From NCBI GenBank assembly GCA_020199975.1, contig JAIVJP010000284.1, forward strand, positions 1 through 64,000: a stretch of 64,000 nucleotides of DNA, given 5' to 3'. Origin of the DNA: Acidobacteriota bacterium. Its GTDB lineage: Bacteria; Acidobacteriota; Blastocatellia; Pyrinomonadales; Pyrinomonadaceae. The number at the start of each line of letters is the position of its first letter. Position 1 is the first letter of the stretch. Positions 17,851 to 27,286 of this stretch are shown here, piece by piece. Under the pieces are notes generated by a model. That model was given only the letters and a program-made list of their open reading frames with translations. It was not told the origin of the DNA and did no database searches. A program made the position numbers and the translations under genes.

Positions 17851-18081
17851 ATGGCAACCAAAGAACAAATCGAAGAGATTGTAGAAGAAACGCAGGCGCC
17901 CGAAATTGATTCGAAATATCGTTTAATCATTCTCGCCGCAAAAAGAAGTAAACAACTGCAAAGAGGAGCACGCCCGCGCATCGACATCGATACGCTGAAA
18001 CATAAGAACACGCGGATTGCTTTGGAAGAGGTTATGCGAGGCCGAATCAACTTCACCGTGAACGACGGCGACAAAGAGTAG
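17851..18081 (+). CDS. rpoZ: DNA-directed RNA polymerase subunit omega
   Basis: 76-residue omega subunit, which binds beta-prime and aids assembly of RNA polymerase. Diagnostic pieces are DSKYRLIILAAKRSKQLQRG, then the KNTRIALEEVMRGRINF segment. A strong Shine-Dalgarno sequence AGGAGG lies 15-20 bases upstream. It follows gmk after 37 bp, in the usual order. Confidence 0.93.
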   Translation: MATKEQIEEIVEETQAPEIDSKYRLIILAAKRSKQLQRGARPRIDIDTLKHKNTRIALEEVMRGRINFTVNDGDKE

Positions 18082-18105
18082 GCTCTCGTGTCCGTTTCCG
18101 GGACT

Positions 18106-19815
18106 TTACATCCCTTTGTAATCCGGGCCGCCACCACCCTCCGGTGTTACCCAGTTAATAATCTGATAGGGATCCATGATGTCGCAGGTCTTGCAATGCA
18201 CGCAGTTTGAAAAATTGATTTGCAGCTTGCGCTTCCCTTCCGTGCCATCGTCGACCATTTCGTAAACCGCGGCCGGACAAAATCTCTGGCAGGGATTTCC
18301 ATACTCCTCAACGCAACGGGTCGCACAAATATTCAGATCCAGAACGTGCAGGTGGGCCGGCTGATCTTCGCTGTGCCCAACTGCGGCGTGGTAAACGTCT
18401 GTTACTTTATTAAAGGCAATCTTGCCGTCAAAGCGCAGGCCATCGTAGCGTTGTTCCATGTTGTCACCACGATAGTCGTAAGCTGAGAGCTTCTTCATCG
18501 TTTCGTAACCCGGTTCAGCTTTGGCGCGATCAAAGAGTCCCCACGATCGCCCACCGGTAATGAATTGCAGGCCTGTGTTTGCCAAACCCAACCAGCGGCC
18601 GTGTTTGAAGCCGGCATGAAAGTTTCTCACCTTGCGCAACTCTGGAATGATCCAACTTTCATTGACCAGCTGTTCGTAACGCTGCAATTGCTGCGCGGAA
18701 TAGTCGCCCGCCAACAGCGATTCAAAAATAGTCTGCGCGGCCAGCATGCCGCTTTTAATGGCGGAGTGAATGCCCTTCAATCTTTGCGAGTTAAGAAAGC
18801 CGGCGCAGTCGCCCACTAGCAAAACCCCATCGGCATAGATTTGCGGCATTGCAAAGTAACCACCGGCGGCGATTGTTTTGGCGCCGTAACGGATCATCTT
18901 GCCGCGTTCCAATAATCGACTGACAAAGGGATGTTGTTTGAAGCGCTGAAACTCGGCGTGCGGATCGAGTAATGGATCCCGGTAGTCGAGACCAGTGACG
19001 TAGCCGATGTTCAGAATTCGGTTCTGCATCCCATAAATCCAGCCACCGCCATAGGTGTGCGAGTCGGACGGAAAGCCAAGTGTGTGCGTTACTCTTCCTG
19101 CAGGGTAGCGGTCGTCAGGCAATTCCCATAGTTCCTTGACACCAATGCTGTAGACCTGGGGCTCGCGGCCGGAGTTAAGATTGAGACGCGCCGTAAGCTG
19201 TTTAGTTAACGAGCCGCGCGGTCCTTCGCCCAGCACCGTCACCTTGGCGCGCAGATCGACGCCGGGCTCGAAGTTTGGTTTACGCTTCCCTTCCTTGTCG
19301 ATTCCTTTGTCGCCGGTGCGCACGCCCACAACCCGATCGTCTTCATCGTAAAGAATATCGGCGCCGGGAAACTCAGGAAAAATATTTACGCCTGCCTCTT
19401 CGCACTTTTCACCCAGCCAGGCAGTGAGACGATTGAGAGAGACAATGTAATAACCGTGGTTCTTTAGCGGCGGCGGGGTTACCGGTGAACGAAAGGAATG
19501 CCTATTTGTCAGATAAAGGAAGTAGTCTTCTTTTACGGGCGACTCCAGAGGCGCTCCTTGTTCTACAAAATCCGGAATCAACTCGCGCAAAGCGCGTGGA
19601 TCCATGACCGCGCCAGACAATATGTGTGCACCGACCGCCGCGCCTTTTTCGATCACACCAATTTCAATTTCACCCAAAGGTGCGCCGCTGCGTTTACCGC
19701 TTTGTACTTCCTCGTTATGAGTCTTGATGAGTTTCGCCAGGTGGAAGGCACCGCTCAAATTCGCTGGACCAGCGCCGACGAAAACCACATCCATTTCCAG
19801 AGTTTCACGTTCCAA
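18106..19815 (-). CDS. Electron transfer flavoprotein-ubiquinone oxidoreductase
   Basis: 569-residue FAD and 4Fe-4S enzyme that passes electrons from ETF (fatty-acid and amino-acid oxidation) to the membrane quinone pool. The FAD-binding fold starts at DVVFVGAGPANLSGAFHLA (about 9-27); VLLVGDCAGFLNSQRLKG is the second flavin motif. C-terminal cluster cysteines are in CATRCVEEYGNPCQRFCP and NCVHCKTCDIMDP. The family binds one 4Fe-4S cluster here, with ETF-QO-like FAD and quinone domains. Divergent from the YyaL gene. The electrons it delivers can be used by the Rieske/cytochrome b complex encoded at 44-51 kb. Confidence 0.94.
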   Translation of the reverse strand: MERETLEMDVVFVGAGPANLSGAFHLAKLIKTHNEEVQSGKRSGAPLGEIEIGVIEKGAAVGAHILSGAVMDPRALRELIPDFVEQGAPLESPVKEDYFLYLTNRHSFRSPVTPPPLKNHGYYIVSLNRLTAWLGEKCEEAGVNIFPEFPGADILYDEDDRVVGVRTGDKGIDKEGKRKPNFEPGVDLRAKVTVLGEGPRGSLTKQLTARLNLNSGREPQVYSIGVKELWELPDDRYPAGRVTHTLGFPSDSHTYGGGWIYGMQNRILNIGYVTGLDYRDPLLDPHAEFQRFKQHPFVSRLLERGKMIRYGAKTIAAGGYFAMPQIYADGVLLVGDCAGFLNSQRLKGIHSAIKSGMLAAQTIFESLLAGDYSAQQLQRYEQLVNESWIIPELRKVRNFHAGFKHGRWLGLANTGLQFITGGRSWGLFDRAKAEPGYETMKKLSAYDYRGDNMEQRYDGLRFDGKIAFNKVTDVYHAAVGHSEDQPAHLHVLDLNICATRCVEEYGNPCQRFCPAAVYEMVDDGTEGKRKLQINFSNCVHCKTCDIMDPYQIINWVTPEGGGGPDYKGM

Positions 19816-19952
19816 ATGATCTGTCCCGTCGCGGAAAATGAATCACCATTCAATTAACGGAGTATAGCAAATCACTCATCGGTCATGAAATCCGTTAACT
19901 CGGTGTGACGACTGGCTCGCCGGTTCGCGTTCTTCTCCTTGAACTGTAGAAT

Positions 19953-22064
19953 GTGAACAAATCCAACATAGGAAATCTTGCTTTGACTGAACACGCCCAT
20001 ACAAATCGCCTAATCAACGAGACTAGCCCGTACCTGCTGCAACACTCGCACAATCCTGTGGCGTGGTTTCCGTGGGGTGAAGAAGCCTTCGCAATCGCGC
20101 GCCGCGACCAAAAGCCAGTCCTGCTAAGCATTGGCTACTCTGCCTGCCATTGGTGCCATGTGATGGAACACGAGTCGTTTGAAAACGAGGCGATTGCCAA
20201 ATTGATGAACGACAATTTCGTCAACATAAAAGTCGATCGCGAAGAGCGCCCGGATTTGGATCAGATTTACATGAACGCGGTGCAAATGATGACGCAACAC
20301 GGCGGTTGGCCGATGACGGTATTTTTGACTCCGGACGCAGTGCCGTTTTATGCCGGAACGTATTTTCCGCCGGAGGATCGTTATAACATGCCGGGCTTCC
20401 CGCGCGTCTTAATCAGCGTTGCCGATGCCTTTCGCGAACGACATGACGATATCGCCGGGACCGCGGAGTCTGTGCTTGCTGAACTAAAGCGCGCCACCGC
20501 CCTCGTCGAATCAAACGAAGTTTTGACTAGAGAACTTCTTGATGCCGCCTACCGGGGAATAATCAAGAATTACGACGCGACGAATGGCGGCTTTGGTGGT
20601 GCACCAAAGTTTCCCCCAGCGATGGTGCTCGAGTTTCTTCTTCATACTGTTTATCGCACCGGAAAGCCGCAGGCGCTGGACATCGTGAAACACACTTGTC
20701 GCAAGATGGCCGATGGCGGCATTTACGACCACCTTGGGGGCGGCTTTCATCGCTATTCAACCGATGCCCGCTGGTTGGTGCCCCACTTTGAAAAGATGCT
20801 TTATGACAATGCTCTCTTGTCGCGCCTGTATCTCCATTACTACCAACTCACCAAGGAGGATTGGGCCCGTAAAACAGCGGAAGGGATTCTGGATTATGTC
20901 GCGCGGGAAATGACCGATCCACGCGGCGGCTTTTACTCCACGCAGGATGCAGACTCGGAAGGAGTTGAAGGAAAGTTTTTTATTTGGAGTGTTGCTGAGG
21001 TTGAGACTCTGCTGGGGAAGAGAGAAGCGGACCTGTTTGCCGCCTATTACAACCTAACGACAGGGGGGAACTTCGAAGGTGCCAATATTCTGAATGTCAA
21101 AAGTGATCTGGCCAAGATTGCCGCTCGGGAGACGCTTGACGTTGAGGAACTCGCCGCAATGCTTGAAAAGGACCGGCAACTTTTGTTTGCGGCGCGTGAG
21201 AAACGCGTGAAACCGGCACGTGACGAAAAAGTGCTGACCGCGTGGAACGGATTGATGCTCGCAAGCTTCGCTGAGGCCGGCGCCATTCTCGATCGTCAGG
21301 ATTACTTCGCGATCGCACAAACGAACGCGCGGTTTGTCTTGGATAATCTCCGCCGCGATGGCTTATTACTGAGAAGTTACAAGGACGGCGAGGCGAAGCT
21401 TAACGCGTACCTGGAAGACTACTCATTCTTTATCGACGGGTTACTAACGTTGTTCGAAACCACTGGTGAACTCGAGTGGTTTATCGAAGCGCGCAATCTT
21501 TGCGAGATCATGATCGCTGAATTTTGGGACGACCAGAACGGGGGTTTCTTCTTTACTGGTGATAGTCACGAACAATTGATTGTTCGCGCCAAGGACTTTT
21601 TTGATAATGCGACTCCATCCGGAAACTCAGTGGCGGCTGAGGTCCTGTTGCGCCTTGGCACTCTGACTAATAATCAGGACTACCAGCGGCGGGCGACTAC
21701 TATTCTTCGTCTTACCAGCACCGGCATGTCTCGCTATCCATCAGGCTTTGGACGGTTACTTTGCGCGCTGGATTTTTATCTTGATAAGCCGAAAGAAATT
21801 GCACTCCTTGGTGCCAGCGACGCCCCTCAGACCATTTCCCTTTCACGCGAGATTTGGTCCCGCTATTTGCCTAACAAAGTCGTGGCGGCTGCCCGATCCG
21901 AAGACGAAGAAGCCGCAAGCGCTATCCCGTTGCTTGAGGGTAAGGGGGAACTGAACGGCCGCCCCACAGCCTATGTTTGTGAAGACTTTACGTGCAAAAC
22001 CCCAGTCACCACTCACGCGGCGCTCGCCGCCCTGTTGGACCGAAATCTTGCTACTGCATCGTAG
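19953..22064 (+). CDS. YyaL-type thioredoxin-fold protein (DUF255 / SSP411 family)
   Basis: 703 residues. The N-terminal thioredoxin-like domain holds PVLLSIGYSACHWCHVMEHE; the CHWC pair lies where thioredoxin has CxxC. It continues with NIKVDREERPDLD and GGWPMTVFLTPD. The remaining 500 residues resemble an (alpha/alpha)6 glycosidase-like barrel (DHLGGGFHRYSTDARWLVPHFEKML, VLTAWNGLML). Homologues exist from bacteria to human SPATA20, with no settled biochemical role. A GTG start at 19953 is used; the conserved NRLINETSPYLLQHSHNPV begins about 18 residues later. Monocistronic. Confidence 0.9.
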   Translation: MNKSNIGNLALTEHAHTNRLINETSPYLLQHSHNPVAWFPWGEEAFAIARRDQKPVLLSIGYSACHWCHVMEHESFENEAIAKLMNDNFVNIKVDREERPDLDQIYMNAVQMMTQHGGWPMTVFLTPDAVPFYAGTYFPPEDRYNMPGFPRVLISVADAFRERHDDIAGTAESVLAELKRATALVESNEVLTRELLDAAYRGIIKNYDATNGGFGGAPKFPPAMVLEFLLHTVYRTGKPQALDIVKHTCRKMADGGIYDHLGGGFHRYSTDARWLVPHFEKMLYDNALLSRLYLHYYQLTKEDWARKTAEGILDYVAREMTDPRGGFYSTQDADSEGVEGKFFIWSVAEVETLLGKREADLFAAYYNLTTGGNFEGANILNVKSDLAKIAARETLDVEELAAMLEKDRQLLFAAREKRVKPARDEKVLTAWNGLMLASFAEAGAILDRQDYFAIAQTNARFVLDNLRRDGLLLRSYKDGEAKLNAYLEDYSFFIDGLLTLFETTGELEWFIEARNLCEIMIAEFWDDQNGGFFFTGDSHEQLIVRAKDFFDNATPSGNSVAAEVLLRLGTLTNNQDYQRRATTILRLTSTGMSRYPSGFGRLLCALDFYLDKPKEIALLGASDAPQTISLSREIWSRYLPNKVVAAARSEDEEAASAIPLLEGKGELNGRPTAYVCEDFTCKTPVTTHAALAALLDRNLATAS

Positions 22065-22265
22065 ACCGTAATTTCGCCCTCATTTGACCGCAAAATCAGC
22101 AATTCTTATTGACTCAACCGCCTGACTGGTTTATCTTTACAGTCTGCCAAACATTGTTTGGCACTCCAAATAAGCCGACGGTCACAGATTCTCCGGCTCC
22201 GTCGCCGCTAAACAAACTCAAAATCCGACTCCCTTCGCCCGGGTACTCCGTCCCGCCAAACCACT

Positions 22266-24815
22266 ATGATTATCCCAAGGAACTGGAAAAGCGCGTTGCT
22301 GTTAGGCAGCATCTCAGCTTTAAGTGTGCTGCTGTTATTTTCCGCATTGATTTCGACAGTTAAACTTCCCTTTCTTAGCCGCGCCGGACTATTCTCCTGG
22401 TTGGTCCTCCTGGCACTCACGGTTGTTGCTAGTCGCTTTACTGTTTCCATAACGACCACTCTTGGCGCGCACCAAAGCCGCAAGTCGGTCGCCGATGCGC
22501 TGGTCTTTCTTGCGGTCATTCTCTATGCGGTCCCTCCGGCCGACACTGCCGGTCCGGCGACCTTGCTTGCTGCGATAGTCGCCTTCGTATCGACCTATGG
22601 TTTGACTAACCGCCGAGAATCAATCGCTACCACCGCAATTGCGGTTATCTCCACTTTCCTGTCGGCTTCGTGCTACGGATTTCTCGCCACAGTATTCGCC
22701 GACGACCTATCAAAAAGCTCAGCTCAGGGTTTGCCGGTAAGTGTCTTCCTGGTGCCCCTCTGCGTACTGGCAGTGCTGCAATATCTCTTCAGCACGCTGG
22801 CTACAGTTCATTTTCTAAATCTACTCGATGATAACCCGCGTGTGCTTCCCTCACAGGAGAGTCTTGTTTGGACGTTAACGACCCAAGTTGCGGGCGCAGC
22901 TTCAGCGGTCCTGTTTTATTCAGCTCTTACTGGTGGCGGGTTTGCTTTTATCCTGTTGGGCCTCTTGATCACGGCTATGGTCCACCTGCTGTATCGCTTC
23001 AACGAAAAGCGGTTGAACGAAGTGCGACGAGCGGAAGCCGAAAATCGCCGACACGTCGAAGAGATGGCGAACATTCACATGAATACCATCGAGTCGCTGG
23101 CGATTGCGATAGATGCGAAAGATCAGACCACTCATGGCCACGTGCGACGCACCCAAATTTACGCGTCCGAGATGGGTAAGCTTTGCAAAGTGGACGGCCC
23201 GGAATTACAGGCACTTTTCGCCGGCGCGCTTTTGCACGACATCGGCAAGCTCGCCGTGCCTGAATACATTCTTAATAAGCCAGGCAAGCTTACCGAAGCC
23301 GAATTTGCCAAGATGAAAATTCACCCGACCGTTGGTGGTGACATCCTGCGGCGTGTGAACTTTCCGTATCCGGTTGAAGACATTGTTCGGTACCACCACG
23401 AAAAGTGGGACGGCAGCGGCTACCCGAAAGGTCTCAAGGGCGAGGCGATTCCACTGGTTGCCAGAATCATTTCAGTGGTCGACTTTTACGATGCCACTCG
23501 ATGCGACCGACCTTATCGCAAAGGTATGAAACGTGAAGACTCGCTTGGCCTGCTAAGAGGCATGGCTGGGAGCGCGTTCGATCCGCGCGTGGTGGACAAG
23601 TTTATCGAGCACGTTGAGAAATTCGACCGGCTAATCGATGCTGAAGATATTCAGGAACAAGTGCCCGCCGAAACAGCGGCGCATGACCATGACTATGAGA
23701 CGAAGACGAAACCAGACGCGGGTTTGGCGTCTAACCTGGTGGGAACGGCTGACGACGACCAGGCTGGATTTCGGTCAATTACGGAAGCACAGCGCGAAGT
23801 ATTTGCCCTCCACGAGATCGCCCAGACAATCGGTTCGTCTCTAAACCTTAACGATACCGTTACGCTTATTTCCAACAAGTTGCGCGCGATTGTGCCGTTT
23901 GATACATGCATCATATTTGTTGTTGACGAGAAATCAGGGAAGGCCGTGGCGGCACACGTAGTGGGCGAGGACGCTCCAGCCTTTGCCCAACGACGCATGA
24001 ACGTCGGCGACGGTATTACCGGCTGGGTCATAGCAAACGCGCGGTCTATGTGTAATGCGTCACCTGAACTGGATCTGGTAGGCGTCTCCGAAGAATTATC
24101 AAAGAGTTACAAAGGTGTGCTGGTGTCGCCTCTGCTGCGTGAAGACGGCGCATTCGGCGCGCTCACTCTATACTCGAAGAGCCGCACCTCATACACAACC
24201 GAACACGTCAGGCTTTTGGAATCTGTTTGTCAGCACGCCTCGACCGCACTCAATAACGCCCTGACCTTCGAGAAGACGAAGGAAAGTGCTCTGGTCGATT
24301 CGCTGACTAACCTTCCAAACGCGCGTGCTTTTTACATGATGCTGGAGCAGCGACTGGCCGAATGTCAGCGCATGAGTAATGAGTCGCTTGCCGTTTTGAG
24401 CATGGACTTGGATGACTTCAAGGCGATTAATGACCAGTATGGACACGCCATCGGCGATCGGGTGCTGGCGAGCATCGCCGCTGTCATGCGCAAAGAGTTA
24501 AGGCAAATGGATATTCTCACCCGCTATGCGGGCGATGAATTTGTAGCCATCATGCCGATGGCGTCCAGCAGCATGGCCCAGTCGGTGTGCGAGCGTATGC
24601 GCAGTGCTGTAGAGACTCAAAAGTTTTCGGTGCGCCCTGGCACCGTTGTTCACGTCGGCATTAGCATGGGGATCGCTTGCTTCCCCGATCAAGGCGGGAC
24701 TACGGAAGAATTGTTGACCGCAGCCGCTCGAAAAATGCAAACCGATAAGCATGCGCGCAAGACAGTGATAACTCTTGCTAACATGCCGGTCAGCAACCTT
24801 GACGCAATGCGTTAG
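22266..24815 (+). CDS. Membrane HD-GYP / GAF / GGDEF protein (c-di-GMP turnover)
   Basis: 849 residues. Six to seven hydrophobic segments (about 10-245) anchor the protein. The HD-GYP domain follows, with LLHDIGKLAVP (about 322-332) and HHEKWDGSGYPKGLKG (about 377). A GAF domain covers about 500-650. The C-terminal GGDEF domain starts DSLTNLPNARAF and has YAGDEF (about 754-759). HD-GYP proteins hydrolyse c-di-GMP; AGDEF is a known active variant of the diguanylate cyclase motif, so one chain may carry both opposing activities, or the GGDEF may be regulatory. A terminator follows directly. Confidence 0.92.
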   Translation: MIIPRNWKSALLLGSISALSVLLLFSALISTVKLPFLSRAGLFSWLVLLALTVVASRFTVSITTTLGAHQSRKSVADALVFLAVILYAVPPADTAGPATLLAAIVAFVSTYGLTNRRESIATTAIAVISTFLSASCYGFLATVFADDLSKSSAQGLPVSVFLVPLCVLAVLQYLFSTLATVHFLNLLDDNPRVLPSQESLVWTLTTQVAGAASAVLFYSALTGGGFAFILLGLLITAMVHLLYRFNEKRLNEVRRAEAENRRHVEEMANIHMNTIESLAIAIDAKDQTTHGHVRRTQIYASEMGKLCKVDGPELQALFAGALLHDIGKLAVPEYILNKPGKLTEAEFAKMKIHPTVGGDILRRVNFPYPVEDIVRYHHEKWDGSGYPKGLKGEAIPLVARIISVVDFYDATRCDRPYRKGMKREDSLGLLRGMAGSAFDPRVVDKFIEHVEKFDRLIDAEDIQEQVPAETAAHDHDYETKTKPDAGLASNLVGTADDDQAGFRSITEAQREVFALHEIAQTIGSSLNLNDTVTLISNKLRAIVPFDTCIIFVVDEKSGKAVAAHVVGEDAPAFAQRRMNVGDGITGWVIANARSMCNASPELDLVGVSEELSKSYKGVLVSPLLREDGAFGALTLYSKSRTSYTTEHVRLLESVCQHASTALNNALTFEKTKESALVDSLTNLPNARAFYMMLEQRLAECQRMSNESLAVLSMDLDDFKAINDQYGHAIGDRVLASIAAVMRKELRQMDILTRYAGDEFVAIMPMASSSMAQSVCERMRSAVETQKFSVRPGTVVHVGISMGIACFPDQGGTTEELLTAAARKMQTDKHARKTVITLANMPVSNLDAMR

Positions 24816-24840
24816 CTCGAAAGGACACTAGTAGAAGCTT

Positions 24841-24872
24841 GGCACGTTGCGCGCGCGACGTGCCTTTTTTTT
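24841..24872 (+). terminator. rho-independent terminator after the HD-GYP/GGDEF gene
   Basis: GGCACGT (24841-24847) pairs with ACGTGCC (24858-24864) around a GC-rich loop, followed by eight T. Confidence 0.9.
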
Positions 24873-24879
24873 GGTAGTT

Positions 24880-24908
24880 TTGCGCGCTCTGACGGCCTCG
24901 CGTATAAT
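24880..24908 (+). promoter_or_regulatory. sigma-70-type promoter of the pyruvate dehydrogenase operon
   Basis: TTGCGC (24880-24885), a 17-bp spacer and a perfect TATAAT (24903-24908). It lies 8 bp after the upstream terminator and about 75 bp before the E1 alpha start. Confidence 0.7.
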
Positions 24909-24983
24909 CCACATCTCCTATACGCGCTTATTGAGCCGCCGTAATTGGCGGCTACTCAGTCATAGGCGATTAGTATCCGATCA

Positions 24984-26135
24984 GTGGCAAAGTCAACCCA
25001 GGATATGAGAAAGCGAACGCCAGAGCCTACACGTGTCGGCGCTGAGGATACCAGCGCGACTGGATTAATGGACCAGGACTCGGCGGAAGACGCCGACGCC
25101 CGTCTTGATCCCGCTGAGGCTGAGGCTTTGAAAGCTGCTCAGAAAAGCCGCTTTGCCGAACTTGATCGCGCGACACTTCAAAGTATTTACCGCCAGATGC
25201 TGCTGGCGCGACGCTTCGAAGAGAAATCTGCTGAAGCTTATAGCACCGGCAAAATCGGTGGCTTTTGCCACCTCTACATTGGGCAGGAAGCGGTTGCAAT
25301 TGGCGCCATTTCTGCCATCGGCAAGGATGATTATGTGTTGACTAGCTATCGCGAACACGCGCACGCGATTGCGAAGGGAATGTCTCCGGATTCGGTGATG
25401 GCCGAACTTTATGGGAAGGCCGGCGGCTGCTCTCACGGTAAGGGTGGCTCGATGCACATGTTCGACAAGGAAGTAAATTTCCTTGGCGGCCACGCCATCG
25501 TGGGCGGGCAAATTCCTTTAGCTACCGGCGTCGCCTTTGCAACGAAATACAAAGAAACCGATCAGGTAACACTTTGCTTCTTTGGCGAGGCCGCAGTGAA
25601 TCAGGGCGCATTTCACGAATCGCTGAACATGGCCCAACTCTGGAAACTGCCTTGCATCTATATCTGCGAAAATAACCAGTACGGAATGGGCACTTCGCTG
25701 GAGCGCGCGATGTCCTTGCAGGATATTTCGCAAAAGGCGTGCGCTTACGAAATAGCTTCGGAATTTGTTGACGGCATGGATGTGTTGGCTGTGCGAGAAG
25801 CCACCCTCAGAGCTGTTGAGCGAGCGCGGAAAAATTATTTGCCCACGCTGCTGGAAGTTCGCACCTATCGGTTCATGGGCCACTCAATGTCTGACCCGGG
25901 AAACTATCGAACGCGTGCCGAGATTGAACGTCATCAGGAGCGGGACCCGCTTAAGCTTTACTCGGCGAGCTTGAAAGAGGAAGGCGTGCTCAGCGACTCG
26001 GAATTGCAAAAGATCGACGATGAAGTGCGTGCCCAAGTCGAGCAGGCCGTTCGCTTCGCCGAGGAAAGTCCACAACCGGCGCCCGAAGAGTTGTTCACGG
26101 ATATTTACGCTGATCCTATACAGGCAAACGAATAG
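24984..26135 (+). CDS. pdhA: Pyruvate dehydrogenase E1 component, alpha subunit
   Basis: Thiamin-diphosphate subunit that decarboxylates pyruvate in the pyruvate dehydrogenase complex. 383 residues from a GTG start, with a hydrophilic N-terminal extension of about 55 residues before the conserved QSIYRQMLLARRFEEKSAEAY-type region. GGSMHMF and GGHAIVGGQIPLATG precede the diphosphate/Mg motif, here FGEAAVNQGAFHESLNMA, ending in NNQYGMGTS; GEA replaces the usual GDG wording but the acidic and Asn ligand positions remain. RTYRFMGHSMSDPGNYRT is the phosphorylation-loop region. First gene of pdhA-pdhB-pdhC. Confidence 0.93.
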   Translation: MAKSTQDMRKRTPEPTRVGAEDTSATGLMDQDSAEDADARLDPAEAEALKAAQKSRFAELDRATLQSIYRQMLLARRFEEKSAEAYSTGKIGGFCHLYIGQEAVAIGAISAIGKDDYVLTSYREHAHAIAKGMSPDSVMAELYGKAGGCSHGKGGSMHMFDKEVNFLGGHAIVGGQIPLATGVAFATKYKETDQVTLCFFGEAAVNQGAFHESLNMAQLWKLPCIYICENNQYGMGTSLERAMSLQDISQKACAYEIASEFVDGMDVLAVREATLRAVERARKNYLPTLLEVRTYRFMGHSMSDPGNYRTRAEIERHQERDPLKLYSASLKEEGVLSDSELQKIDDEVRAQVEQAVRFAEESPQPAPEELFTDIYADPIQANE

Positions 26136-26169
26136 GGTTAGTCCTGACAAGCAAACAGGAAACAGTTCA

Positions 26170-27153
26170 ATGGCCATAGTAACCATGCGCGAGGCGCTCA
26201 ATCAGGCGATTCGAGAAGAGATGCAGCGCGACGAAAATGTGTTTTTGATGGGCGAAGAAGTTGGCGCCTATCAGGGCGCTTACAAAGTTACTAAGGGCCT
26301 GCTCGAAGAATTAGGGCCAAAACGGGTCATCGATAGTCCCATTACAGAACTTGGTTTTGCCGGTCTTGGGGTGGGCGCGGCGATGGTGGGTTTGCGGCCA
26401 ATCATCGAGTTTATGACTTTTAACTTCTCGATATTGGCGACCGACCAGATCATCAACTCAGCCGCCAAGATGCTTTACATGTCGGGAGGGCAGTTTAATA
26501 TTCCCATTGTTTTCCGGGGGCCGGGTGGTTCAGCATTTCAAGTTTCATCACAGCATTCACAAGCGCTCGAGTCGTGGTTTGCTTATTTTCCCGGCTTAAA
26601 AGTCGTCATGCCGTCAACACCTGCAGATGCTAAGGGTCTGTTGAAATCATCTGTTCGCGACAACGACCCGGTCATTTTTATCGAGCAGGAGAGGATGTAC
26701 GGCAGCAAGGGCGAGGTTTCAGACGATCCTGAGCTCACAATTCCCCTGGGCGTGGCGGACATCAAACGCGAAGGAAAAGATGTCACGATCGTCGCGCGAT
26801 CCCTGATGGTGCCTGTCGCCTTAAAGGCGGCAGATTTGCTGGAGAAAGACGGCGTCTCATGTGAAGTGATTGACCCGCGAACGATTCGACCGCTGGACAT
26901 CAAAACGATCATCGAGTCAGTCAAGAAAACCAATCGAGTCGTGGTTGCCGAAGAGTCGCATCCGTTCTGCGGCGTAGCGGCAGAGATTGCATCGGAAATT
27001 ATGGAGCGGGCTTTTGATTATCTTGATGCTCCAGTCAAGCGCCTGTCTGGCGCTGACGTGCCGATGCCTTACGCCAAGAATCTCGAGGACGCCGCGATAC
27101 CAAACGTCGACCAACTGGTCGCAGCGGTTAAAGAAGTCGCCTATATCGAGTAA
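26170..27153 (+). CDS. pdhB: Pyruvate dehydrogenase E1 component, beta subunit
   Basis: 327 residues, the normal length, from the ATG at 26170; the longer frame starting at 26020 lies inside pdhA and is not credible. Conserved pieces are MREALNQAIREEM, VFLMGEEVGAYQGAYKV (catalytic Glu), DSPITELGFAGLGVGAAMVG, VFRGPGGSAFQVSSQHSQ and IDPRTIRPLD. It forms the alpha2beta2 E1 heterotetramer with the upstream gene product. A 133-bp heptamer foldback separates it from pdhC. Confidence 0.95.
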   Translation: MAIVTMREALNQAIREEMQRDENVFLMGEEVGAYQGAYKVTKGLLEELGPKRVIDSPITELGFAGLGVGAAMVGLRPIIEFMTFNFSILATDQIINSAAKMLYMSGGQFNIPIVFRGPGGSAFQVSSQHSQALESWFAYFPGLKVVMPSTPADAKGLLKSSVRDNDPVIFIEQERMYGSKGEVSDDPELTIPLGVADIKREGKDVTIVARSLMVPVALKAADLLEKDGVSCEVIDPRTIRPLDIKTIIESVKKTNRVVVAEESHPFCGVAAEIASEIMERAFDYLDAPVKRLSGADVPMPYAKNLEDAAIPNVDQLVAAVKEVAYIE

Positions 27154-27283
27154 ATCGCGAATCGTAAATCGTAAATAGAAGTCTTATTGAAAAACAGTTT
27201 CACTCGTCGAGTGATTTCCATTTACGATTTACCATTTCCCATTTACTTCTATCTACGATTCACGGTTTACGATTCACGAGGAT
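27151..27283. repeat. heptamer foldback, GTAAATC word, inside the pdh operon
   Basis: The left arm (27151-27180) has AATCGTA repeated at a 7-nt period. The right arm (27218-27283) has TTTACGATTTACC and related words in inverted orientation, ending just before the pdhC ATG. The loop carries CACTCG/CGAGTG. A foldback with the same word lies at 40928-41059. Confidence 0.88.
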
Positions 27284-27286
27284 TGA

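Noticed and set aside
26020..26169. A longer N-terminus for the pyruvate dehydrogenase beta subunit
   Set aside because: It would lie in another frame of pdhA; the conserved protein begins at the ATG at 26170.
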